From Toxoplasma gondii ME49 (Eukaryota > Apicomplexa > Conoidasida > Eucoccidiorida > Sarcocystidae): DNA of 64,000 nt. The stretch is from assembly GCF_000006565.2 (NCBI RefSeq), contig NC_031480.1, positions 2,949,529 through 3,013,528 of the forward strand. Reading direction: 5' to 3'. Below, piece after piece: positions 10,954 to 22,400 of this stretch. The notes beneath the pieces are model-generated. The model saw nothing but the letters and a program-made list of their open reading frames with translations. It was not told where the DNA came from and ran no database searches. Position numbers and translations under genes: made by a program. Within the stretch, counting starts at the first letter, position 1. Each line of letters starts with the position of its first letter.

Positions 10954-12387
10954 AGAAGAATGCGCCGCATATAGTGACAGCTGGAAAAGCAGAATTTTTT
11001 TCAAGCTCTTCAGGGCGATCGGATACTTCACACCCAAGCGACCCATGCAGCGATGCGTAAATGTCCAGTTCACGCTTTCTCGAAGTACAAAATATGTATA
11101 TATGTGTAAACATGGTTGTGAGGAAAAAGAGTGAAAGACGTATTCTTTTGCAAAGAGACAGTGGAGGTTGAGTTCCGAGGTGTCTTTGGTCGCTGCACAT
11201 AGGGGCTGCGTGCAGTGTCCAGAACGCATGTTTTTGAGCGACTTGTGAAGAACCTTGCATCGGAGATTCCTGCGTTTTCGTCTTCTTCCACCCCAACAAA
11301 GTTGGTCGGGGAGAGGGGACGCCTGTTTTGCGGTGACTTTCTTCTTTTGGGGGGGGGGGGCGGGAGAAACACCGAACGAACAGAGGGGAAGTCTCACTGG
11401 TTAAGAGAAGGACCTTTCGCCGCGCTAGCCTGCAGGTGTCAGACCGTTTCTCACAAGCGTGCAAAAAGAACTGGTCGGGAGTTTTTCTGCAGTTCACCAA
11501 GTGCCTCTCTCATGCGCGGCTGCAAGTGAGAGCGTTTGTGGCTCTCGCTTTGCGGCAACGCATGCGTCGTGGTACAGTTAAACGCATGATTCCTTATCAA
11601 ATTCTTGTCTGTGCTCCTGTCCAACTTAAGAGAGAGACTGGCACTCTTATCAGACACGGACCGTCATAACCTTTCAGAACATGTGAAATCCTATCTCACA
11701 TGTATCCGAACATCAGTCGTAAACGCCTTTGCATATTTTAAATTACAGACAGTTACACATTATATATATATATATATATATATACTGAGTGTGTATACTG
11801 TTTCAGAGCTACTAATATGCAGATGGACGTATATGGTGATACACAAAATTCGAGTAGTTACGTAGATCCAGAAGCACATGCACATTGATGTACAGATAGA
11901 AATAGCAGTACATGTATATATATAAATATATATATAAATACCTATGTTCCTGAGACAGATGAAGTCGTGAGAGGCTGCAGCAGTTGAGAGGTCCGATTCG
12001 ACATTTGTCAGAGCAGCAGAGGCAGGCGAAGACCGGCATAAGGGCGAATGACAAAACCGAAAACGGGCGAGTTGCGGAGAAAGCACAACCAGTCTTGTTT
12101 TCTAAAAAAAATGTCAAGGTGTTGCGTCTCGACAGGACAGTCTCTGGAGGTGGCTGCGTGCGCCGGTTTCGCTGAGGCTAGAAAAAGAAAGCGCAAGGAG
12201 ACTGGACAACACCCGCTTACACGCCCTCCTTAATTTTATTATTTGCATATATATATATATATATATAATGACTTATGCATACTGTTTTATATATATATAT
12301 ATATATATATATGTACATTTATATCGCTTTCGTCACCATTCGCGTGTTCGTGTTGTGTTTCGGTGAGTTTGCGGTTGTGTTCCGGGG
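10954..12387. other. Convergent 3' region between dynamitin (+) and the membrane-protein gene (-)
   Basis: No supported gene. It contains a 12-base G run (11349-11360) and TA microsatellites at 11760-11785, 11918-11940 and 12247-12315. A 343-codon - strand ORF starting at 11500 crosses into the antisense of the last dynamitin exon and has no recognisable motif, so I treat it as chance. The region most likely holds the two 3' UTRs and polyadenylation sites. Confidence 0.5.
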
Positions 12388-15123
12388 TCACTCGAACGCC
12401 ATTTGCGCTTCTCCGGTGCCCTTTATGAAGCCGAGGATTCGGTGGATTCCCAGACCTAGCAACGGAAAGAACGTTTCAAATTCAAGCATTCCAATAACCA
12501 TCTCTTGACGCAGGACGCAGCCTAGTTCTGCGCTCGCTTTTGCACAGAGGCGCGACCCCAGGACATCTGCAGTGTCCTTCTGAAAAGGACACGGCATGCA
12601 TACAAGTATCAACACTTCAAAGGCGCATCTAACCATACAGCTACATTTATGTACATCCAAAAAAGACTCACATGCATATATATATATATATATATATACA
12701 TATGTATATGGATCGATACGTGTAGATATTCACAAGCATATATGTCTGCATTCCAGTAGATGTCGGGATGAAAGCATATGGAACCATCCACAACTTCAAA
12801 TGGTGTTAAACTGCATGGGCAAATTACATGACAGCACCGACAACGTCGATACTATATTCGGGGTCGACAAAGCACATATAGAAGACGATGAAAGCGACGG
12901 CGACCGCAAAGAAACAGAAAAAGTAGAACATCTGAAAAACGATACTGTCTCCGGCCGCGAAGAAGACAACTGCGTTCTGCGAACAGCACACAAGCATTTG
13001 CGAAAAACACAGTGAAAGTGGAATCTCTCTATTGAAGCACACGAACCACAGATTCTCTCACAAACGACAAAGACGATCTCCCCATACAAATTTACACTCA
13101 TAAACAGAGGCAGCGAGCGGTGCCTGTGAGATTCATAACCAAGATATAACAAGTATACATGTGCATATATATATGTAGGGAGAGAGGAGTGACTGTGAGA
13201 TGGTTATGCATCTCAGATATAGGCAAAGAGAAAGAAAGACACGAGCGATTCTTAACTTTATATAAGACGGCCATATATAGAGGGAGAAAGAGGTGTGGGT
13301 CGATAATTCGTGAATGTTTGATAGGCTGTCTATCCTCAGAATTCGCCGCGCATGCAACTGTTTCTTCTCTCGTTTTTTTCTACACCATTCCACGAGTCCC
13401 TAGGTGCACCCGAGGCTCTACAGCTGGGCACAGAGATCTACACAGAGTCTATATGAAGTAGAAAGTATATATAACAGTCTAAAGTATAGCAGCGTCTACA
13501 TCCACTAGAGTCACTATAAGGAGCTTTTCTGTTTCGATCGACGTGTGTGATTCTTTCTCCGTGTGAAAATCACTTTGACTGGGAGAGGAAGCGAGAAGAG
13601 ACAAAGTCGCTCCTGCCCATGCACGCGTGACCCTGAGTTTCTGGAAGAGCCCTGCGGCTGCAGGCAGTCTCTTCAGAACAAGAAACGTCTGTTTCTCGCG
13701 AATGGGTGGGTGCAAAATACAAACGCAAAATGTTTTTTCTCACCAAGAATCCCCAGCCTCCAACGGCAGCCAAGAAAGAGAGAATGGCAGCTGCAGAAAA
13801 GACACAGAGAGGGCGAATGAAACACGAGAGAAGAGTGGTAAACACTGAGCAGGGAAAAGAGAAAATCGAGACGGGGACGAAAGTCAATGAAGCACAGACA
13901 AACGAAATCAAGAACAAGTTCTCTGCATTCACCCATCTCTCTGAAAGACTCTGTTTCTGTGAAAGCAAACGCAAACCTGCCGGCCAAATGATCTACGCAC
14001 ACATGACACATCTCAATAGACATATACATTTACACCGATTGACATATGAATATATTCATATATATATATATATATATATGTACATAGAGGTACACCGATA
14101 TGAACCTTCATATATGTGTGTGTACATGACATATCTATGAATGCAGAAGTCGGTACATGGTGTAGACGTGTTGACTGTGAATCGTTTTACGTTTGCGGCT
14201 GTTCAACTTACACAGAACGAAGACTAAGGAATTGTCTGGGGTTGCGCAGATCTGAACGGCAATTGTCATGGCAACTGAGATTCCGGTCAAACCGCCGTAA
14301 TAGATGAGTTCGCTGACAGACTCTTCTTCGGTCAACGCAGCGATCCACACATCCTGTGAAAACAGAGCACGAGGCGACCGAGAAGTCACGAATTCGGATT
14401 TATTCTCTGCAGAAAACGGAGCTCTCGTTTACCCCCTTCAGAGCAAGTGGCAGGCTCTTCTCTCCTCGAGAAACTTTAACAACAGACTCAGGAGGTGTGG
14501 GGATTCCAGACGACCCAATACGCGAACCGACGACAGCGCATCCAGTTCACCTCCGCCACGCAGAAGTTGGCGCATCCCCGCGAAACTATTTTCAGAGTAA
14601 CGGGGTGCGAATGTAAAACCGTTTCTGTGGTACACGTAGCACGGCAGAGTTCCACTTCTACAGTATCATCTTTCTGGCGGAAAAACCATTTATAGAGGAA
14701 GACCTTGTCGTCGATGAAGTCCCTGGAAAGCGCCTAGTTCCAAAGAAGACGGGGGTGAAGAGTAAACAACGCTTAACGCTCGGAGACTCCAACACACGAC
14801 ACAAACGAATCAATCCATCCGACATCCCGTGTCGGTGACGGAGACGGACGGACTGGAGTACTCTGAACAGCTTTCTTCGCATTGATGGCCAGTCTGGGAG
14901 ACATAAAACTTTCTTCTGTGTGCATACAGCCCGTGTCGTCGTCATGAAAGAGAATCTCTCAGAGAGACAAGGAAAAATAAAACGTGGCGGGATGCAGCAA
15001 CCTCACCATGACACCCCAGCAGGAGACAACCGCAACGAAGGTGAAGATGACGGCTGCGCATGCCAGAACACGGAGAAAAGACAGCCGAAAGAAAGTTGTG
15101 GCGATGCTCTGCTCAGAAGCCAT
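12388..15123 (-). CDS. Multi-exon membrane protein with a Cys-rich loop, unknown function
   Basis: I do not recognise the family. Exons on -: 15123-15007 (MASEQSIATTFF..., one transmembrane helix, ending SCWGVM); probably an exon near 14900-14830 that I could not settle; 14722-14551 (DFIDDKVFLYKWFF, with Cys at LCRATC and CANFC, polar and probably lumenal or extracellular); 14353-14212 (DVWIAALTEEESVSEL then a helix GGLTGISVAMTIAVQI); 13790-13744 (LSAILSFLAAVGG, completing a second hydrophobic helix across the junction); 12976 to about 12824 (FFAAGDSIVFQMFYFF then a strong helix, ending near FVDPEYSIDVVG); and 12579-12388 (ending GEAQMAFE and stop). Phases agree for the 14722, 14353, 13790 and 12976 exons. 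About four transmembrane helices with Cys-containing loops suggest a small polytopic membrane protein. The junction before the last exon is uncertain. The ORF at 16546-15500 may be its N-terminal part. Confidence 0.55.
12675..12712. repeat. TA microsatellite
   Basis: A short (TA)n run with a TACATATGTATATG tail, in the presumed last intron of the - strand membrane-protein gene. Confidence 0.7.
14048..14092. repeat. TA microsatellite
   Basis: A (TA)n run in the - strand membrane-protein gene, between the exons at 14353-14212 and 13790-13744. Confidence 0.7.
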
Positions 15124-15307
15124 GAAAGAAATCCCCAGCTCGAGTCACTCTGGGGAGTCCCCGAAAATCCCCACACTTGTCTCTACACCAAAGATCTACT
15201 TCAGAACGCATCTCACCTCATAATCTCATACAGTGGCATGCATACAGACATAGGTGCATGCATAAACACATAAATACACATATACACAAGTACGTATACA
15301 AGTACAC

Positions 15308-15308
<1 letters not shown>

Positions 15309-15342
<34 letters not shown>
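15309..15342. repeat. TA microsatellite
   Basis: A pure (TA)n run between the - strand ORF at 16546-15500 and the exon starting at 15123. The surrounding 15124-15499 shows no clear exon. It is either an intron or, if the two ORFs are separate genes, their spacer. Confidence 0.7.
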
Positions 15343-15344
<2 letters not shown>

Positions 15345-15499
15345 AAGATGTAAACAGAACACGAAGTTATTTTTTAGGCATTCCTTGAGGTGTCTGTACA
15401 GTGACTGTCTGGTGCTTTGTTTTCTCAAGCTGCGGTATCTTTGTCTCCTTTCTAGTTCTTGCTGTTCCCCACAGCGGCCGTTGATTTCCTTTTTTCGAT

Positions 15500-16546
15500 T
15501 TAGCTCCTGCTCAACCTCGCACCAAGTCTTCGGAGGAGGGTGGCGTGAATGCCCTTTGACAGACTCCAGGTCGCGCGCTGCGGTGTCTCCTGATCCCGCG
15601 ACTGGACGGCGCTTGCGCTGCGGACGTCCCTGAAAGAAGGCCTGCCATCTCGTCTCGACGCCAGAGTGTCGTCGTCGCTGTCGAAGTCGTCAGAGTGGCA
15701 GCTCCTGTGCGCCAGCGCTTCCAGGTCTCTGCCATGTTCGAGCAAGTGGAGAGCAGCTTGCGACTTGCGCCCACATCCAAAGAAGCTCTGTTTCCCCTCG
15801 CCGCCGCAGGGCGAGAACTCTCGGTCGTCTGTGGAGTCTTGGGAAGGTCGCCGCGCCCCGTCCGGCGTCTCCAGCAAACGTCTGGTCTCCACGCCAGACG
15901 TGTCGCATGCACTTGCCAGCAGGCCGTAGACGGTGGGACTCCTGCAGAGACTTCCGTTTCCACATTCCAAGTTTGAGGCACCGCGAGGCGTTTGCGTCTC
16001 CTGCCTCGTCTCCAGGACCACCCTGCGGGGCGTCGGGACAGAGGCCGTGATTCGGACGCTTCCTTCCAGGCCTGCGACGGCGGGACTGTGCGCGAGCGAC
16101 TCTGCAGCAGGAAGTCGCGCAGAAGCCGAGGGAGAAGACGCCACAGGTACCTGAGTGGTGTGGTTCACCGGACGCTCGGGAGAGCGAGTCGCGAGGCCAA
16201 TGCCCCGTTGGAGGCGCGCGCGGTGAGCCTCGCTCCGGTTCGAGATCAGCTTCGGGAGGGAAAAAGAAGAGCCGTCTGCAGCCGCGGAGCGCCCAGCAAG
16301 CGACGCGGAAAGAGCGCCTCGCTGGGGACTAGCGGGGCATGCAGCGGTCTGGAACGCCGCGACGGAAGGCAGAGGAGAAGGAGAAACGCAAGAAAGGGCG
16401 TCTGCTGCAGTGGCCATCGTGGCAACTGTCTCGACCTCATCCGCGCTTTCGCTCGAGGTGGAATTTCCAGCAGTGTCTGTGCTTGCTCGAGTCCCTGAAA
16501 GACTCTCCTTCTCGTCCATGTCACCAATCTTTGCGGATAAAGCCAC
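15500..16546 (-). CDS. 348-codon low-complexity ORF, possible N-terminal exon of the membrane-protein gene
   Basis: The longest open frame in this part of the window. It starts MALSAKIGDMDEKESLSG and is rich in Ser, Ala and Arg, with acidic patches such as HSDDFDSDDDTL and a basic end (TLLRRLGARLSRS). I find no known domain and no membrane helix; it looks like a disordered cytosolic region. A possible donor (GGTGCGAG near 15522) lies just before the stop, which would make it exon 1 of the gene ending at 12388. I could not find an acceptor in compatible phase in front of the 15123 exon, where an in-frame TGA lies just upstream. It may instead be a separate single-exon gene. Coding status rests mainly on length. 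Confidence 0.45.
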   Translation of the reverse strand: MALSAKIGDMDEKESLSGTRASTDTAGNSTSSESADEVETVATMATAADALSCVSPSPLPSVAAFQTAACPASPQRGALSASLAGRSAAADGSSFSLPKLISNRSEAHRARLQRGIGLATRSPERPVNHTTQVPVASSPSASARLPAAESLAHSPAVAGLEGSVRITASVPTPRRVVLETRQETQTPRGASNLECGNGSLCRSPTVYGLLASACDTSGVETRRLLETPDGARRPSQDSTDDREFSPCGGEGKQSFFGCGRKSQAALHLLEHGRDLEALAHRSCHSDDFDSDDDTLASRRDGRPSFRDVRSASAVQSRDQETPQRATWSLSKGIHATLLRRLGARLSRS

Positions 16547-19487
16547 TGTCAGACGAAGGGCGGACAGAGAAGAGAGAAAAGGAAGCGTTTCCGTCGGGCG
16601 CGTTGCGGAGAGCGATAAGGAGTACGACGCGCGTTCTGTGAGGTCTTCAGTGGGAGAGGAAACGTAAGCTCGAAAAAACGACGTCAGTTCGCGAGGCTGG
16701 ACACTTGAAGAGAGAGAAAAAAATGAGCGCCAGGTTAACCTGGACGGCCGCCGAGACCCTCTCGAGCGACAAGTCGTCCTCGAAACGCACTGCAGTGCGA
16801 AATCGAGACGGTAGCTTGCTCAAGGACGACTGAAAGAGCCGATGGCGAGACACTGGGGTTTCACATTGATGAAGGAAACGCCTTTGTTTTTCAATCATGC
16901 ACTTGCTGAACGCCTCTGCGCGTGTAAAAGGACCCCGAGCCTCCTGTGTAGGGTCCGGAGGAAACGAGCTTTCCTTTTTCTCTCTCTGCCAGTCTCCCTC
17001 GCGAATCGGCACCTCCCCGAGCGTCACCCGTAGACGTGATGGCGTGGACGCGAGCGAAAAGGGGGAGGACACATTGCGACTGGGTTTCCCTCTTCAAAGA
17101 AGTGTGTGCAAGGGTCTGCGCCAGAACAAGATTTTCACAAAGCTTTGGTGTCAAGTTTACCGACACTGCTGCACGCCACCAAGAACCGGAGGGCGCGGTT
17201 CTTTGAATTCAGAGAAAAGAACGCAGCCGCAGAGAAGGCCCGGGAGTTTTCGGGGGTCACACAGATGCACGAAACGCTGGACAGCAGGACTCGTTTACCC
17301 CAAGAGGACGAGTATAAATAAAAAACACAGAAAACACTACACAGGAAAAGAGAATATATAGCGCGAGGTTGAAGAAGACGAGGCTCACGAAAAGAAGGCA
17401 AGGATTCAAAAGACGAAGAGGGGCAAGGAAAAAGCCGCTGAGACGGGAGGGCGAACCCGGGAAAAGCGGTGGGAGGGTACAAGGGGTTCGGAGAAAGCTT
17501 CAGCAACAAGACGTTGTGAATGTAGCCGTCAGAAACAACAGAAAGAGATGACCACGAAACAGCGACTGTGTGCAAAAGAGCGGGGAGGCTTCTGCCTCAA
17601 AAATGTGTTGCCGCTAGCGATGGCCAATGTTGCGGCAGAGCAGCGTCATCGATGTGACGAGGTAGTCTGTCGATCGGCTCGAGGCTTCATAAACAGCAGC
17701 ACGGAAAGCCGAGCAAGCAAGCATGAGCCTGTCTTGCTCTTTCAGAAAGAAAAGAACATAGGGCGTCCTGTCTCAAAAATTGTCGGCAGTCTGCTGACGA
17801 GAAAAAGAAGCCTGCGAGCATGTCTTGAGCGGTAAGCGGCTGTAGAAGCTGCGCGAGTGTGTTCTCAAAAAAAAACGAGACTTTTTCGCGAGAGTTGTTC
17901 GCGCGAAACTGTGTGGACAACAACGCTGTATTCGGCGGGGGGAACTGAGAAAAGAAGAATCATGGCTTGTCTTTTTCCGTATTCAAGGAGTGCAATTCCC
18001 CACCTCCAGCTCTTAAATGGGATGGTCCAGCGCTGGGGGGTTGCCTCGTCACGCAGTCGAAGGAGGCGCGATCGACTGCCTTCCCAGACTTCTTGACAAG
18101 GAGAAAATGGCAAGACAAAGGAACAAAGAGGGAGGCTCTGGCAAAATGTTAAGGCCGTTTCCCAACGAGAAGAAGAGTCAAAGGCGTTTCGCCTCTCAGA
18201 GGTGGAATTCAGGATGCGGTCACGGGCTGTCTCGATCCTCCGACGAATCGCTTTCTTCAGTTTAAACCGTTCTTCATTTTCATACGCTTCCCCGCACACG
18301 CCAAAAGGGTCACCGAGCCAGAAACTACGTGTATTTTTGTAAGCGCGTATCCCAACATCAGTGCGCAGCCCAGAGGGGCCTATTATCTTCAGCCTTTTAT
18401 GCTGCTCCACTTTGAGATTTACGAGTTATTCGTTACGAGCTCAGACATAGGGCGCTTCGACAGTGCGAGACCAACGAAATCTTAGGTGTTCGCAAAGGAG
18501 CTGAGTCAGCGTCTGGTCGAGCCCCCGAACGGAAAAAAAGCCCTGTAGAGCAGTGCTGGTTTTCGGCCTCCACAGAGAACGGGAGACCCTTACACTGAAG
18601 TATAGCCTTGTCAGGGTTGAAGCGGCCCTTGTTTTTTCGTGTGAAGAAGCGTAAGACAACGCAGGCGATGGCTCACAAAGAGAGGCTGTCACAGTCGCCT
18701 ACTGTTTCTGCGTTTGTGCTAGTGGACGACACGGGTGAACCGTCCTTTCTCGAAAAGCGTGACGAAATAGAGATTCTTTCACTCTGTCTTGGAGCAACAA
18801 ACCTCAAGCGTGTCAGGCCTGCGCCTCCTTCCCTATGCTCTCAAAAAAAGGAGAAACACTCGAGGTCAAAAGTGGAGAAGGTCCGGCGGCTTTGTTTTTG
18901 CTTTGATGAGCATTGAAATCCCAGAACGTTTCCCTCTGTTTATGTCTGAGGTCGTGCCGCCTGATTGTCTTTTCTTCAGAGAAAGGCGCGGGAAGTCAGT
19001 ATAACTTGGGTCTTTTCCCGTCAAGCACAGTGAAAGCAGCAGTCGACAAACGGTCGACGGGAAAAGCGTTATCGCAGGCATTTCTGTCGTTTCTGTCTAG
19101 TCAAAGAGGCGTGCTTACTACGTTCATACCTCAAATTTCGCCTTGCGCAGCAGAGTGGCACCGCATTTGTCTCTTTTCCGAGCAGAACCCGTACAGGAAT
19201 TGCTCCTGTGTAGTGGAAACTCATCTGCGTGAAGGATTCCGCTTCCATTCGCTTTTCCCCTCTCCTGGACGTTAGTCTTCACTGAGTCTCATAACCTCGC
19301 CGGAGAGTCTACGAAGAATCGCGTGGCGCCCGGGAGAGAATGCTCCTGTGTTTCTCATTAGACTCACAGACGAATACTAATGTTTTACAAAGTTGAAAAA
19401 GGACAATCTCTCTAGGCAGATTCCTAGACAGAGGTCTCGGTCCGCGAGGTTGCTTCTTTGTCTCGATCGGTCACACGATTCTACGCA
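16547..19487. other. Divergent intergenic region (promoters of the - membrane gene and + PRP39)
   Basis: No supported gene. Scattered ORFs up to 181 codons (for example 17865-18410 on -) show no motif and no splice partners. The genes on either side point away from this region, so it should hold both promoters and 5' UTRs. A purine-rich + stretch around 17340-17480 gives rise to spurious Lys/Arg ORFs. Confidence 0.5.
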
Positions 19488-22400
19488 ATGTTTGTGGGAT
19501 CGGTAAGCTTCGTCTTTCATTTCGCCGTTCCATATCTCTGTCTGTGCTGGTGAAGCAAACGAGGGTGCTCGACTTCTTTATCATTCCTCGCAACGAAGTT
19601 AGCTTCTCTTTCCTCCAGTCACGCGATACCTACGAATACCCATAGTGCTCAATTTTCCGTGGACAAATAATCAATTTGAGTCTGCATATCCGCCGCTTTA
19701 TACACTCACGCAACTTCCTCTACATGTACGGAGAAAACATGCAGATCCCTCTACACAAATAGATACGTATGTCAACACACACGGAGTCACGCATGTATTC
19801 AAAAACAACTAAAGGTCGAAATGGAACGACATATGTTCATATGCACTAAGGAGCTTATGTGCACACATGCATCCATGAAGGTCAGTTCACATCCTCTTTG
19901 TACAGATGATTTGTTCTGTGCATTTGCGGTTGCAACGACTTTTTACAGCAGAAAACACGGGCCCGTTCGCTTCCCCTCCGTACACCTGACTGGCTCAGCT
20001 GGTTCTCAACCTGGCGCGAGGGAGTGATCGCTTTCCCTCTCGATCCGCATTCCTGACTTTGAACACTCACGTTTTCTCCTCCCGTGCTGTGGCGTTCACC
20101 CTCTGTGTCTTCTGTTTAACCCCAGGCGCTGGCGAACTCGCAGGCGCGAGACCCGGTTGCGACAACAGACTGGGAAGCAGCGGCAAAATTTTACTCTGCC
20201 GTTCGTCAGAATGTTGTTCAAACTTCCTCAGAAAACGGCAGCAACGAGGACGCTTTGGCGCCAAATGCAAAGAACGCGCCGAACGTGGGGTTGAAGCATG
20301 AGGAGGGCAACCACACTGTCGGCGCACAGAATGCCTGCTTTCCTCTCAGAGAAAAAAGAAGAAAATCCTCCTCTGATGGATCGTACGTCTCCTCCGCTGG
20401 AGCAGACGTAGGCGTGAAGTCAGCTGCAGGACCGACAGACACAGAATGCGCCGCGAACGCGGGTGACAGACACGCTCCAACAGGTAAAAAAAAGGGGGAA
20501 CGGAAGAAGAGAAAACACAAAGAAGAAACAGATCCGAATCGGGTCAAGTGACCAGCATCTGTTATCATCGCCAAGCTTCGTGTGCCTCGCAAAAGAATTT
20601 ATATGCATTTATATGTATGCAAACGCATTTCGCAAAAATGAAAGTGGTACCTTTCTGAGTAAGCTTATGGAATTACAGAGATCAGTCTTCACATTCATGC
20701 CGGTTTTGGGTCGTGTAGCGAAAATTATGAATATTTGAAGACGCTCAAATGCCTCGTGTTTGATGGAGACGACGGAGGTGAAGCTACCGCTCTGCACTGG
20801 GGCACTTTCTCCGCATTCTGGTTTCCTGAATGATCCCAGCGATCACCCGTGTGAAGGACAATCCAGTGACATTCCAGGGAACCTGGACTTGTCTGTTTGT
20901 GCGAGTGGCATTCTTTCCCAGGGGAAGAAGAGTCTGCACGCGGAGTCCAAAGCCATGAACATGACGAAGATATGATCAGCGCTCTGCTTAAACGGGTCGA
21001 TCAGCATCCGCATGACTACGAAGCCTCTCAGCAACTCGTCACGGCCCTCTCCCACACGGTAACCACTAGACAGCATACGTGCATATCAACATACAGATAA
21101 ACAAATGATGGCATATGTTTTAATATAATAAACTGCGTGTACATTTTCTGCATGCTCGATTGTCTCTGTCTATTTATGTGCACGTGTATCTCGGCGTCGG
21201 CGTATAGCGCGGCAAGTGTGCTTATCCACAAATACGCGAACACCTCTTTGGACAAAGGAGAAAACTGTTACATGCTGGGGATGCCGGGTGAGTTTGCTTT
21301 GTTCCCCATCAGGACAGGCTCGATGACTACGAATCGGCTCTGGAGCGAATTCTGTCTGAGTTTCCTCTATTGTTTGGTTATTGGAAAAAACTGGGCAAAT
21401 TCCACATCGAGAAAAGAAGGAGCTGGCCCGATGCAGAGCGCGTGAGTGATCCGGGTCCGCCGTACCGCCTATGCGAGTGTCAAAGTTCACGGCAATCAAA
21501 ACATACATATCTAGACAAAACAGGAGAGGCAAGACGATGAGGGAGAGGAGAGGAGATATGGATAACGGGCAGATATATCTACAGGTTTCTGTGTTTGTCC
21601 ATTTAAAGTGACAGAGCTGCCAATGCTGTACAGTGACGGCACCTTGTGTCAATCAGCACATCCAGGACGCATACAGAGGCAGAAAGAGTACGTGTACCGG
21701 CAAACGGACAAGCGCACATACACAGAATATCATAGTTGGATCTATTTAAGATGTATGTATATCTTTGCAGATGCATACATTCATGCATTTCGGCAGCTAA
21801 CTCGGCTGTTGTACCGACGCAGTGTATATGCAGGCCTGTTGGACCCGTCGAAACTACTCAAGGTGTGCTTACATGTGGAAGAACATCCATGGATTTACTT
21901 GTAGCCAAACACGCACCTGCGCCGCCGTTTGTTAAGCCGTTTGTCACGAAGGGGTAGGGATCCACTGAGTGGACGGCAGGATGCAAGCGGGGAGGTCCAT
22001 AACTTCGTGGGTAAGCATTTTTTCTCTGTTCTGGTTCAGGTCTTGGAACGCGCTTGTGAATTTGTTGGCCACAATCCAATGATCTGGGTCGCGTATCTGG
22101 AGTGGATGAAAGAAGCATGCAGTCTCACCAAAGAAGCGACGCGCGTGACTATGGACAAAGCTGTGGATGCCGTATGTCACAAAGCAGCGACATGCACAGG
22201 ATCACTAATAACAGAACTCGACCCTGTTTTCGGGATCTACATTCACATCTACCAACAGACATGTTTACATCGTTATGCGTCAGAAGGTGCAAGCCCTCAT
22301 GTCCATCTATCTTCTATATAGCCTTATACGTGCGTGTAGATAAACATGTCTCCCGCAGACAAATTTCGGCTTGGATGATGCGGTTGTTGTTGCAAAGCGT

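Noticed and set aside
10469..11500. 343-codon - strand ORF
   Set aside because: It overlaps the last dynamitin exon in antisense and the convergent 3' region; there is no domain or hydrophobic pattern.
17865..18410. 181-codon - strand ORF in the divergent intergenic region
   Set aside because: No family resemblance, no splice partners, and competing ORFs on the other strand of similar quality.
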